Assembly: GCA_037957365.1 (NCBI GenBank) | Contig: JARHVA010000250.1 | Location: forward strand, 2,983,501-3,047,500 | DNA length: 64,000 nucleotides | Direction: 5' to 3' | Origin: Torreya grandis | Taxonomy: Eukaryota; Streptophyta; Pinopsida; Cupressales; Taxaceae | Part shown: in pieces, positions 45,200 to 56,319 of the stretch | Numbering within the stretch: the stretch's first letter is position 1 | Layout: each line of letters opens with the position of its first letter | The notes under the pieces: generated by a model | Databases searched by the model: none | What the model was told of the DNA's origin: nothing | Seen by the model: the letters and a program-made list of their open reading frames with translations, nothing else | Translations under genes and position numbers: made by a program

Positions 45200-48146
45200 G
45201 AAGAGGTTCGAGAGGTATGAGATGGTGTCGGTAGTTGGTCAAAAATGTGGTCAAAAGAAGCCTCAATGTGAGGGGTGTCCTTTGCTAGATGTTGACGGAT
45301 GACAGCCTTAAGGGTGCAACAATGCTCAGTGTCATGCCCCGGTGTGCGATGATACTAGCATATTTTAGTGTCATCGAACCAAGGTGGTTTTGGTCTGAGA
45401 GGTTGGTAAGGCTTGATAGGCAGGAAGACGATGCTAGATGACTGCAACAATTGACATAACATTGAAGCATAAGAACCCTTTAATGGGTATGCGATCTTCG
45501 TTGCAGTAGAGGTTGATAATTTATGTTTATGAGTTTTTTGGTGGGTTTGGCATGTCACCTTTTTAGTTGGAAGTATGGCCACATGTGGAGATGGCACATT
45601 CTTGTTGAGAGGTGTTGGATATGGGATCAATCCTGCTAAAGTAGATGGATGTGGACCCAAGATGGATGGTAATGGTGAAGGTGGGGGAGGAGTTCTCCGA
45701 TGGGGTTTAGTAGCCTTCTTTGGTTTAGTGTGAGGACTAATATTGTGTGGGGTGAGGTTTAAGTCTACCGTAACTTGTGGCTGAGTGAGGTTGGATATAG
45801 GGTGCACATCGAGGGATTTAACCTATTTCAGCATGGTAGATGATTGCAAGGGTTTGGATGAGGTTGCATGAGGTTTTATAGTCAGTCATTTAAAAGATTA
45901 AGGTGATTGTGAGAGAATCATCACCGGATCTTCTTTGGTCAAAATTGGTGAAGTGATAAGTTCCTCTCTCGGTGGAGAAGGAATTGGATAATGTGGCTCT
46001 TTGGTTGGATAGAGCGTAGGGATGATCATGGCTTCCTCATGTGGTCGAGGAGTAGAAAAAGTATGATCCCCCATTGATGATAAGAAGGATGAGGGTGAGG
46101 TAGTCAGTGTTGGTGTCATCAAGGCATCCTCCAATATGTGAGAGGTCAAAGTAGACTCTCCCACATGTGAAAGAGGTGTGGATGGAGGACAAATAGGAGA
46201 AGAAGACTCTTCTACCTATGATGGACAAATAGGAGAAGAGGGCTCTTCTACCTTTGGTGGACAAATAGGAGAAGAGGGCTCTTCTACCTTTCATGGACAA
46301 ATAGGAGAAGAAGACTCTTCTTCCTATAGTGGACAAATAGATTGATTAACCTCTTCGAACTATGGGATAGGTTGGTTAGAAATGATAGGAAAGACCGTGT
46401 TGACTGTGCGTATGTTACGCTCTTGAAGGTCATCGGTCATGGTCTGAATGTTGTTTTGGTTAGGGGATGATTAGGGAATGGTTGTCTAAAGATGTCTAAG
46501 TTTCAGTTAGGTGGCGCATTTGGGTTGTCCAAGACAAGATCACCCTTGTCTAGCATGTCTTGGACAATGTTCTTGAAGGTTTTATAGTTGTTTATGTCAT
46601 GGCCTTTGACATGGTGATAATTGCAGAAGTCATTTTCCCTGTACCATGTAGGGATAGGTTTTGAGGGGTCAAATTTGAGTGGTTGAATTTGAGGGAGATT
46701 GAGGACCCCCTGCTTGACGAGTTTATCCAAAATGGAAGCGTATGATTCTCCTAGCGGAGTATATTGACGTTGTATACACCGTTGTTGGAATTGTTTTGTG
46801 ATGTAGTCTGATGTGGAAGGCTGAGATTGGTTAGTAATTGTAGAGGATGGTGATCTAAAGACCATAGCGTTTGCCACTCCCTTGGATTTGGAGTGGGAAG
46901 AAGTAGGTTTGGATGAAGAAGGGTCATTGGATTTTGCGTTGTTATTTCACAATTTGACCTTGTCCTCTTTGACCGCGTGGAGTTCAAGCTTTCGGGCCAT
47001 GGTGAAAGCTTCGTCTAATGTGTGGAATGTTTGGACCCACAAAGTAGATGAGATGTGTTTGGCACATGCTCTAGAGAAGAGCTCGATGAGCTCGGGTTGA
47101 GGTAAAGAAAAGGAGAGTTGGTTGGTTAAGCCTCTCCAATGGGCAACAAAATTGGCTATGGATTCATCGTCAAATTATTTGATAGAATATAGGTCCGTGA
47201 TGGAGACCTTTTTAGTTATGTTGATTGAAAAATGGTCAAGAAAAAGTTGGGTGAGTTGATTGAATGTAAAAATAGAGTTACTGGTAAGGGAGCTATACCA
47301 ATTGAGGGCAGTGCCAGAAAGCGACATGGGAAATGTGTGTAGTAACAATGCATCATCATGGGCTATAAGGTAACAAGCATGTCTAAACACTCGTAGATGT
47401 TGTTGTGGGTCCTCCTTACTCTAAAAATGAGTAAACTTGGGGAGTTCCCACTGGTTTGGATATGGTCGAATTGGGACTGAAGGATGAATGGGTTCATTAC
47501 AGATTTGCTCATATGAGAGAGCATTTCTTGAACTCGAGATGGATGTCTCAAGATTAGACATCTTATCCATCAACATCTTGATTAGATCAGTTGACAGATT
47601 TACAAGTGGGGTGCCCCCTAGGTTGTAAGGCACTTGGAAGGTATTAGGAGGGGTGTATGATGTAGTTGATTATGCCTGTATAGGCACAACATATCGGTAG
47701 TTCGTCATAGGGACTGATGTTGAGGTCAAGGGGGCTTGTGTCGTGAGGTTGGAGGGCATAAGCTGACTAAATACTACCAAAGGTGGTTGAATGGTGGCAT
47801 TGGTAAAAGGATGGGTAGTCACTCCCACATTTATAGGTTCAAGAGTGTGTGGAGTCGAGACAATCAAGTTATGCAAATGTGACGAACTTGGTTGAAATGA
47901 AGAGTCTCGCATTTGGCCCTTAGCAAGATAGTGTTGGAGAGCCTTGACGTTATGGTCAAGAAATCTCTCAAAATTTTGATCCCCTTTAAGAATGATAGGG
48001 GATTGATCAAGGGTTGACTGGATAGGAGAGTATTTAGTGTCTGAAGTACACTCCATTAGGGGACCTGATATGAGAGGCGAAGGTGGAAGTGGTTGTTGCC
48101 TTGCGTGGTCAACAAGCATTTTGGTTTGACTGCGTGTCAAAACCAT
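45200..48146 (-). pseudogene. gag: Gag of the 10.1 kb element, with duplicated C-terminal module
   Basis: Starts at the Met of MVLTRSQTKMLVDHA (48,146), a common opening for plant gag. Domains in order: Pro/Ser-rich N-terminus to 47,670; a linker with LIKMLMDKMSNLET (47,633-47,421); capsid-like words HLRVFRHACYLIAHDDALLL, FPMSLSGTALNWYSSL and FTFNQLTQLFLDHF (47,390-47,175); a Lys-rich segment. Next comes module 1, LGESYASILDKLVKQG...FDPSKPIPTWYRENDFCNYH and GHDINN (46,760-46,580). The 12-residue repeats follow (46,345-46,187). Module 2 is LKGSYASMLCQLL...WFDDTKIC.YHRTPGHDTEHC (45,490-45,290). Both modules carry the CxYHxxxGHD motif. Stops and frame changes throughout; in module 1 the last Cys is Tyr. 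Confidence 0.82.
46187..46345 (-). repeat. 36-bp tandem repeat inside gag, about 4.5 copies
   Basis: Plus-strand GGACAAATAGGAGAAGA starts at 46,187, 46,223, 46,259, 46,295 and 46,331, an exact 36-base period. On the minus strand it encodes a 12-residue repeat (SSPICPPKVEEP), kept in frame. Confidence 0.95.
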
Positions 48147-49168
48147 TCAAGGCAAAAAGGGTCAGGTTCCAAAAACTATGTTTTTTCAGTTTTAGAGAGC
48201 CAGAATGTGTTTCTAACAGCAAGAAAGTCAGGTTTTAAGCTTGCTATTTTGGAAGAATTTTTTGACAGTGACCGACGTCGGTGGGAAAACCGATGTTGGT
48301 TACTATGTGTTTCCAAAAACTGAAAGTTTTTGGAAGAAAGAAGAAAGTCTGAGCTATTTTTAGATCTCAGAATGTGACCTCACCAATTCAAAAAACTAGA
48401 TAGAGATAGAAAAATAGATGAATACAAGCAGACACTAAACGTTAATTCCTAAGAATAAGTTTTAGAGTCTTGTTGGCTTATGCCTTAGAAGAGCATGTTT
48501 GAGAAGTTGGCTTTTAGAATAGGTCCTAGAAGAAGTAGTCTAAGGTTGGTTTCAGGTTAGTTTTGGTGCTCAAGGTCTGTGTTAGGTTTCGTACGTGGCC
48601 TGGTGTTAAGGAGCAAGCTCCCCTCACTTCACGAGCCCAGAGATAAGCTAGGTCGCTTAGCCAGTATATACTTCCCCTAGAGTTTATACTCTGCCAGAGA
48701 ATAGAGTGGGCTCTCCCCTTGGTAGTGAAGTCCAAGTAGGATTACCAGGAAGGGTAAGGCATCTGCTAGGTGATGAAATCCTAGTCAGACCTTGTCTCAG
48801 GTATGTTTTAATGTTTAGTTTGTGAAAGTGGTCAGGTTGTGTAGCATAAGTGCACTACGATTAATTCATAATATGGTTTTAAGTTACTAGGTGAGCTAAA
48901 AATGCATGCAAGCAGAAATGAAATGCAAAAGATTTTTAAGCCCAAATTGAAATGTGTGTTCAGATGCAGACAAGTGGAGAAAAGGTTGAAGAGTATGAAT
49001 TTCACTACTCTAGATGCAGGAAAGAAAGAAAAAGAATGATTCTTTTTAACTTTGCTGATAGTGTCTTTTGGAAGAGATAGAGGAAAAAGATGCAAGAAGA
49101 GACCTAATGCACCTATATGAAAAGTTTGTTTTTAGAAGAAAAAGTATGAACCCAAGGAAAAGTCCTAG
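48147..49168 (-). other. 5' leader of the 10.1 kb element
   Basis: About 1 kb between primer-binding site and gag start. It contains ACCGACGTCGGT at 48,271-48,282 followed by AAAACCGATGTTGGT, the same palindromic words as in the LTRs. No ORF of note. Confidence 0.6.
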
Positions 49169-49190
49169 GGTCCCACCGGGCGTGCCAGAA
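49169..49190 (-). other. Primer-binding site of the 10.1 kb element
   Basis: On the minus strand the 5' LTR end ...AGAAACA is followed by TTCTGGCACGCCCGGTGGGA. The TGGCACGCCCGGTGGGAC word is a recurring plant Ty3/gypsy priming site (from memory); the tRNA was not assigned. Confidence 0.8.
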
Positions 49191-50585
49191 TGTTTCTATA
49201 ATTTTTTCACTTTTTCACATTCAAAGGAATAAGAAACTAGAAGTAATTGGTCAAGGGTTTGTACGTACCTGGATGAAGTTTGCGCACCATTATCCAGACA
49301 TTGTAGGGACTCCTCTTTGGTTGTGGAGGATGACACCTGTAGAAGAAAGAGACTCAAACATAGACATTGTTAGATGGATGTAAGGTGGACTGCCAAGCAA
49401 AAGCTCAGTCCCAAAAGTGCAAGGACTTCCTTGAGGGATGACAATCCACTGGTTGATAAAATAATGTCGAATAAAAGAGAAATGGTGAAAGATTGAACAA
49501 AATAAATAGAGATAATGCATACCTGTATTTTGTTATCGGTTTGTCACAGTCACCGACGCTAGTTAGTCTGCCATCATCGGTTGATTAAAGTTATCGATGT
49601 CGATTAGTCTGCCGACATCAGTAGGGGCAATGAGCCTAAAAGCTAGTGTCAGTCGAGGCAATGGGGCTTTAGATGAGTCTTAGGGTGTGTCTATGGTAGA
49701 CGAGATGGTCTGTGGTAGTCTGAGAGTCTGTGTAGGCTAGTAGGGCAGTGAATATGGTCTTAAGAGGGATAAGGGGTAGATGCTAGGTTGTCAAAAGAGG
49801 AAAATATATGGGAAAGGCCTCTCAGCATTTTTAGAAAGAGAGTCAGGTGTGGTCTGGTCAATAGCTGGGTCTAGTTGATGGTGCTTAGAAGAAATAAGAA
49901 GAAACTAATTACAAATACATTCTAAGCTACTGAAATGACATAAAAGACAAATACTTAGCTCTTTGACAGAGAACCAAAAGCGTAGAAAGTTTGTAGCTGA
50001 TGTAGAAGACTCCCTGCAATCAGATGTGGAGTGATTGATGTAATATCCTGTGATGCTTGGTGTGTGTCTAGGAAAGAGAGAGAGGGGTTGAATACCTGCA
50101 GCCAAAGAATTAGCATTCGGGTCTATGATTGATTGATTCAGTACTGTGATTTTAGCATCCCAAGGGGAATACAATTCACCTTCGAGTTGTTTTAAGTGAC
50201 TGACGTCGGTGATCCTGCCAGAGTCGGCCGACTAGTAACCGACATCGACGGCTAAAAGATGGGAAAAGGGGCTAAAATTAGCCTTTTGCCTATTCTTCCA
50301 ACTGCCAAGTCTAATTTTCATTGGAAAACAGTTGAAGGTGGATTAAATAAGCACGAGAGGGTTGAAATAGGTCATAAATTGGTCATAGGGTGATGGGAGG
50401 CATCCAAGGGGAGGTATCCAAGGTGGGGTGAGGTGTCATGGGTGAAGTGTCAAAGGGGTGTTATTAATTCAAAATAAGTTATTATTTTAAATTAATAAGT
50501 GTGTGGGTTAGGAATGTGTAGAAGTGGACCAAGGGGACCAAGGGAGAGAGTCGACCAAGGAGTAGACACAATTTCAGTGTCTACA
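49191..50585 (-). repeat. 5' LTR of the 10.1 kb element (right copy)
   Basis: 1,395 bp, the same length as the left copy, from TGTTTCTATAATTTTTTCAC to GTGTCTACA. It carries the same CpG-rich words, e.g. CACCGACGCTAGTT (about 49,551), CCGACATCAG (about 49,611), GACTGACGTCGGTG (about 50,198) and AACCGACATCGACGG (about 50,237). Different positions are mutated than in the other copy. Confidence 0.93.
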
Positions 50586-50590
50586 GTGAC
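50586..50590. other. Target site duplication, right copy (GTGAC)
   Basis: Matches 40,493-40,497. The array sequence resumes at once with TCAAAAAGTAGGGACTTGAT. Confidence 0.95.
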
Positions 50591-51340
50591 TCAAAAAGTA
50601 GGGACTTGATGTTTTGACATTCTTTTTTGGAGTGAGTTCTAGATTTATGGTAATCACACTATTTCTTAATCTTCCCTTCTTTTTTCTTCCAATTTTATCC
50701 TCATTTTTTACCTTCTTTGTCACTTTTCTATTTTGAAGACTGACTCTTCATAGTCATTCTTCCATGGTTCTGCTTAATCTTCACCACCAACTTGTATGCT
50801 TCACTGAGGGATTCCAAATTGAAGAGTTTTATTTCCCCTATATATACCATTGTATTCCACTACAATATTTGAGAACCTTGTCTTTCTCACTATTTTAGAT
50901 GCCCAATCTCATAGATATAAAATGAAAAATGTCAGTGTAATCTTGAAAAGACTATTTGTTACCTTGGTGAAGTTGTTGCCACTCTATATATAGATCATCA
51001 TATATTCCAATGGGGTAGTATTCTTCCTTTACAACTTTTATGAAATCATCCCAGGTAGGTTCCACCTCAAGGCCAATATCATCCGTACTAAATCTCTTCT
51101 AGTTAATTTCCCACCAATTTTTTATAGGCAATGATGTTTTTAAAAGAGAAAAAGTGATCTTCTCTTTATCAATGAATTTATTTATAAAAAAATAAGATGA
51201 AAATTGATCCAACCAATTTTATACTACATAAGCATTGATTTTGCCTTCAAATGTAGGGATACCAAAATTCACCTGAACCTTAAAGGGTGTTGGGGCACTA
51301 AAAAGATGTGGGGTTGTAGATGAGGAGCCAAAATTTTCCA
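50591..51340 (-). pseudogene. gag: Unit A: gag half
   Basis: Minus strand, from about 51,290: FGIPTFEGKINAYVV.NWLDQ, SSYFF.NKFIDKEKITF, LLKTSLPIKNWWEIN, DDIGLEVEPTWDDFIKVVKEE, YYPIGIYDDLYIE, then further down a W.DYHKSRTHSKKECQ knuckle-like segment at about 50,665-50,600. It is the same gag as in units B-F, separated from its protease by the nested insertion. Confidence 0.8.
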
Positions 51341-51549
51341 TTAAGATTTTTTAGAAATTTTGGGTGAATTATTGCAGCATTTATGCTTACTATTATTGGA
51401 GGTCTTCATTCACCATTTCCTTGAAATTATTGGATGTCTCAGTGTTGTCCATCATTTGAGGTCATTTAGAATGAATAGGTGGATAGTTTGTTGGATCTTG
51501 CATTTTCCACCCAAGCTTCATATAGTCTGACCTAATCATCAGAATCATA

Positions 51550-51580
51550 TACTCTTAAGATAAATCACTCTCATACCACT
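51550..51580 (-). other. Primer-binding site of the array elements (unit A side)
   Basis: Just inside the LTR the minus strand reads GGATCAGTGGTATGAGAGTG. At 53,940 the better kept form is GTGGTATCAGAGTGG. TGGTATCAGAG is the usual plant priming site for initiator tRNA-Met. It recurs at about 56,310, 58,680, 61,030 and 63,390. Confidence 0.8.
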
Positions 51581-53948
51581 GATCCAAAACTCAAAATTCT
51601 TGGTTGAATAATATTTCAAGAACACACAAATAATAATGTTATCTCTGAGAAGAGATGTTTTATTTTTCAAAATTATAGATACAACATATGCCTATCTCTA
51701 GAAAGAGATGTCTAATTTCTATTTTGGGTTACATCTTTATTTATACATATTTTGAAGGTAGGAGGAAGATGTGGAAGGTCACCAATCTTGAGGGAGATTA
51801 AGTGGTTTGACTTCCACAATTTACAACAATACAAAATTTGAAGAATCAGTATTTTTAGAAACTTACTATTTTTAGACTACACTACTACTATTTAAATTTG
51901 GGGTACTTCCATTAGGTTTTTAGGGTTCAAAGCCTACTAATAAAATATTTATGCCACCTCACTATATTCTCCTCATTCTTATTTTTCGAATGGTTCAGAT
52001 GGGGAGTCAAACAGAGTTATGGTGCAAAAATTATGGCTCCCAAAAGTTCTACCACCAATTGAAGTAGAACCGTCACTCGAATTATCACCTAAAATGTTTC
52101 TCAGATAATTCCTCCCTCCTTGATAAGCAATGTTCCCTATTGTATCAATATTTTTCATCACGTGTGGCAGTTATGTTTTGATTTGATTCTCGATGCATAC
52201 TTAGAATAGACTATGCTTTGTGGAGATGTGCTTTATGGTGCTGTGTAGGGCCCGATTGTTCACCATTTCTATCTTACCATCAGTTTATGGATTGAAGGCT
52301 ATGAAATTCCTTAGCTTGGTATCTATTTTCTTTTATTGTTATGTTGTTTATGTAGTCAGGGCTATAACATCAGCCCTTTTGAATTTCTATGACTTGATGA
52401 CTATGAGAACAAATTTTCTGGCACTAACTAGGGAGACAAATGTAGAAGGTGATACCTCTAGTACCCTGTAGTTCCATGTTCCAATATTGAGGGTGATCCT
52501 TCAAGTTCTTGATTTATAGATGCCCTATCGATCATACATAAATGGTTGACTAAGGAGTACATCACAAACATCAAGATTGACCATATCACACAAGACCTCA
52601 TCTTGGAAAGGTTTTATTGCATATGAGATAATACATTGGTGGGTGACACAAAGGTTTATCCCTAAACTCAACCATCTAATACTTTATGGCTTTGGGTGAG
52701 GCTTCATGGATAGATTTAGGCTTTTCACAACATTAACAGAGATTAAATTCTTTTAACTCCTACTATCAAGAATGAAATGCAAAGACTTACCTTTCACCCA
52801 TAACTTAGAGTGAAACAACCTTTTTTTGTCATCTAAGCTCTCCTCATGGGTCTATGATGAAGAAACAATGGTATCGGTCTCAGCATCTACAATCTCTTCT
52901 TCATCCTCTTTGACTGCAGGGTGTGTATGAGGTAGAGAGTAGATGTTGAGGATTGTGACTCAAAAAGTAGGGACTTGATGGCTCAACATTATTTTTTGAA
53001 GTAAGCTCTATAATTATGGTAATCACACCATTTATTAGTTTTCCCTTCCTTTTTCTTCTAATTTTGGCCTCATGTTTGACCTTCTTTATCACTTTTATAA
53101 TTTGAAGGCCGATTCTTTGTATTCATTCTTCCATTCTTCTACTCAATCTTCACTACAAACTCATCCACCTCACCGAGGGTTTCTAAATTGAAGATTTTCA
53201 TTTCCCCCTATATATACCATTGTAGTCCACCACAATATTTGAGAACCTTATATTTCTCACTTTCCTATATGCCTAATCTCATAGATAGAGAATGAAAAAT
53301 ATCAGTGTAATCTTGAACAGACTATCCCTTACCTTAGTGAATTTATTGCCACTCTCTATATAGATCATCATATGCTCCAATAGGGTAGTATTCTTATTTT
53401 ATAGCTTATATTAAATCATCCTAGGTAGGTTCCACCTTAAGGCCAATATCATCTATACTGAATCTCTTCTTGTACACTTCCCACCAATTTTTGATAGGAA
53501 ATGATGCTTTTAAAAGAGAAAAAGTGATCTTATCTTTATTGGTGAATTTATTTACATAAAAATAAGATGATAATTGATCCAACTAATTTTATACTACATC
53601 AGCATTTATTTTGCCTTCAAATGTAGGGATATCAAAATTCACTTGAACCTTGAGGGGTGTTAGGGCACTAAAAAGATGTGGGGTTGTAGATAAGGAGCCA
53701 AAATTTCTCATCAAGATTTGTTAGATAATTTGGGAGAATTATTTTAGCATCTATGCTTTCTACTATTAGAGGGCTTCATTCACCATTTCCTTGAAAGGAT
53801 TAGATGTCTTAATGTTGTCCATCATTTGAGGTCATTTGGAGAAAATAGGTAGATAGTCTATTATATCTGTATTTTCCACCCAAGCTTCCTTTAGTCTAAC
53901 CTCATCCTTGGGATCATACACTCTTAAGACAAACCACTCTGATACCAC
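51580..53948 (-). mobile_element. Array unit B
   Basis: LTR 51,580-51,966, integrase tail and acidic segment about 52,300-51,979 (open 52,161-51,979), protease about 52,830-52,530 (catalytic D-S-G region damaged by a TTAACT change), knuckle about 53,030-52,955, gag about 53,700-53,040, PBS at 53,930-53,948. Several stops in gag. Confidence 0.85.
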
Positions 53949-56319
53949 TCATCCAAAACTCAAAATTCTTGGTTGAATAATATTTCAATAACACATAAAT
54001 AATAATGATATCTCTCAGAAAATATGTTTTATTGCTCAATATTGCAAATACAACATATGCCTATCTCTAGGAAGAGATGTCTGATTTTCATTTTAGGTTA
54101 AATATTCATTTGTACATAATTTAAAGGTAGGATGAGGATGTGTAAGGTCACCAATTTTCTAGGGAGATTAAGTGGTTCAACTTCCATGATTTACAATAAT
54201 ATAGAATTCAAGGAATTACTATTTTTATAAACTTATTATTTTTAGACTACACTACTAAAATTGAAATTTAGGGCACTTTCATTAGGTTTTCAAGGGACAA
54301 ATCCCACCAATTAAATATCCATGAAATGTCACCATGTCCTTCTTGTTCTTAACTTTCTAATGATTCAAATGAGGAGTCAAATGTAGCTATGGTGCAAAAG
54401 TTATGGCTCCTAGAAGTTCTATCACCAATTAGGGTAGAACCATCACCTAAATTGTCACCTAAAATGTTGCTCAAATCATTCCTCCCTCTTTTACAATAAA
54501 TTGTCCCCATTTCATCAATATTTGTCATTAATGTGGCAATTGTGTTAATAATTTGATTCTTAATGCATACTTGGAATGGGCTATGCTTTGTGGAGTTGTG
54601 CTTTATGGAGCTATGTAGGGCCCAATTATTCATCATTTCTATCTGACCATCAATATGTAGATGGAAGGACATGAAATTCCTTCACTCAATATCTATTTTC
54701 TTCTATTATTATGTTTTTTATGTAGTTAGGTTTGTAACATCAGCCCTTTTGATTTTTTTGGCTTGATTACCATGAGAACAATTTGTTTGGCACTAATCAA
54801 AGAGACAGATGTAGAAGGTGGTACCTCTAGTACCCTGTAGCATCATGTTCCAAGAGTGAGGGTGATCATTTTATTTCTTGATTTATATATGCCATGTTGA
54901 TCTTACATGAATGGTTAACCAAAGAGTACATCATAAACATCTAGATTGACCATATCACATAAGACCTCATCTTGGAAAGATTTTATTGCATATGAGAAAA
55001 GATATTGATGGGTGACATGGAGGTTTCTCCTTAGACTCAACCATCTAAAATTATATGGCTTTGGTTGAGGCTTCATGGATAGATTTAAGTTTTTCACAAC
55101 ATTAGTAGAGATTAAATTATTTTGACTCCCACTATGAAGAATGAAATCCAGAGGCTTATTTTTCACCCATAACTTAGAGTGAAACAACCTTTCCTTGTCA
55201 TCTAACCTCTCCTCATAGTTCTATGATGAATCAATAATGGCATCGAGCACAACATCTACATTCTCTTCTTCATCCTCTTAGATTGTAGGATGTGTATGAG
55301 GTAGAGCAATAGATGTTAAGGATTGTGACTCAAAAAGTAGGGACTTGATGGCTTGACATTTTTCTTTGAAGTGAATTCCAAATTTATGGTAATCATACCA
55401 TTTACTAGTCTTCCCTTTCTTTTTCTTCTAATTTTAGCCTCGTATTTGACCTTCTTTGTCACTTTTCCATTTTGAAGGCTGACTCTTCATAGTCATTCTT
55501 CCATGTTTTTGCTCAATCTTCACTACCAACTTATACACCTCATTGAGGGTTTTCAAATTGAATATTTACATTTCCTCCCATATATACCATTGTATTCCAC
55601 CATAATATTTGAGAACCTTATGTTTCTCACTTTCCTGGATATCCAATCTCATAGATAAAGAATGAAAAATGTTAGTGTAATCTTGAACAGATTATTCCTT
55701 ACGTTGGTGGAGTTGTTGCTACTCTATATATAGATCATCATATGCTCCAATGGGGTAGTATTCTTCTTTTACAGATTCTTTGAAATCATCCCAAGTAAGT
55801 TCCAACTCAAGGCAAATATCATCTATACTAAATCTCTTCTTGTACACTTCCCACCAATTTTTGATAGGCAATGATGCTTTCAAAAGACAAAAAGTGATCT
55901 CTTCTTTATCGATGAATTTATTTACAAAAAAATAGGATGATAATTGATCCAACCAATTTTATACTATATCATCATTGATTTTTCCTTCAAATATAGAGAT
56001 ATCAAAATTCACATGAACCTTGAAGGGTGTTGGGGCACTGAAAAGATGTGGGGTTGCAGATGAGGAGCCAAAATTTTCCATCAAGATTTGTTGAAGAATT
56101 TAGTTGAATTGTTATATCATCTATGCTTCATACTATTGGAGGGATTCATTCACCATTTTCTTGAAAGAATCATATGTCTCAATATTATCCATCATTTGAG
56201 TTCATTTGGAGCAAACAGGTGGATAGTCTACTAGATCTTGTATTTTCTACATAAGCTTCCTATAGTCTAACCTCATCTTCAGGATCATACACTCTTAAGA
56301 AAAATTACTCTAATACCAC
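53949..56319 (-). mobile_element. Array unit C
   Basis: LTR 53,949-54,336 (first bases TCATCC instead of TGATCC). Integrase tail 54,672-54,349 (open; contains a doubled SSIKHNS.KHSPFQ phrase). Protease 55,187-54,915 open: LDFILHSGSQNNLIS, where the catalytic Asp is changed to His, then the complete KPFQDEVLCDMVNLDVYDVLFG segment. Gag 55,952-55,719: DQLSSYFFVNKFIDKEEITF, LLKASLPIKNWWEVYKKRFS and EYYPIGAYDDLYIE. Confidence 0.87.

Larger units (their letters stand above)
40498..50585 (-). mobile_element. 10.1 kb gag-only LTR retrotransposon nested in the array
   Basis: Bounded by TGTTTCTATAATTTTTT and ...GGTGTCTACA, with two LTRs of exactly 1,395 bp, a primer-binding site next to the right LTR, a polypurine tract next to the left LTR, and 5-bp target duplications GTGAC. 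So it reads on the minus strand. The internal 7.3 kb holds a leader (49.2-48.1 kb), gag (48.1-45.3 kb), a remnant of the integrase N-terminus (44.95-44.79 kb) and a long 3' region full of repeats. There is no protease, RT or RNase H. It therefore fits the TR-GAG type of non-autonomous plant element. The LTRs differ by roughly 5-6 per cent over the first 250 bases by eye. Confidence 0.93.
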
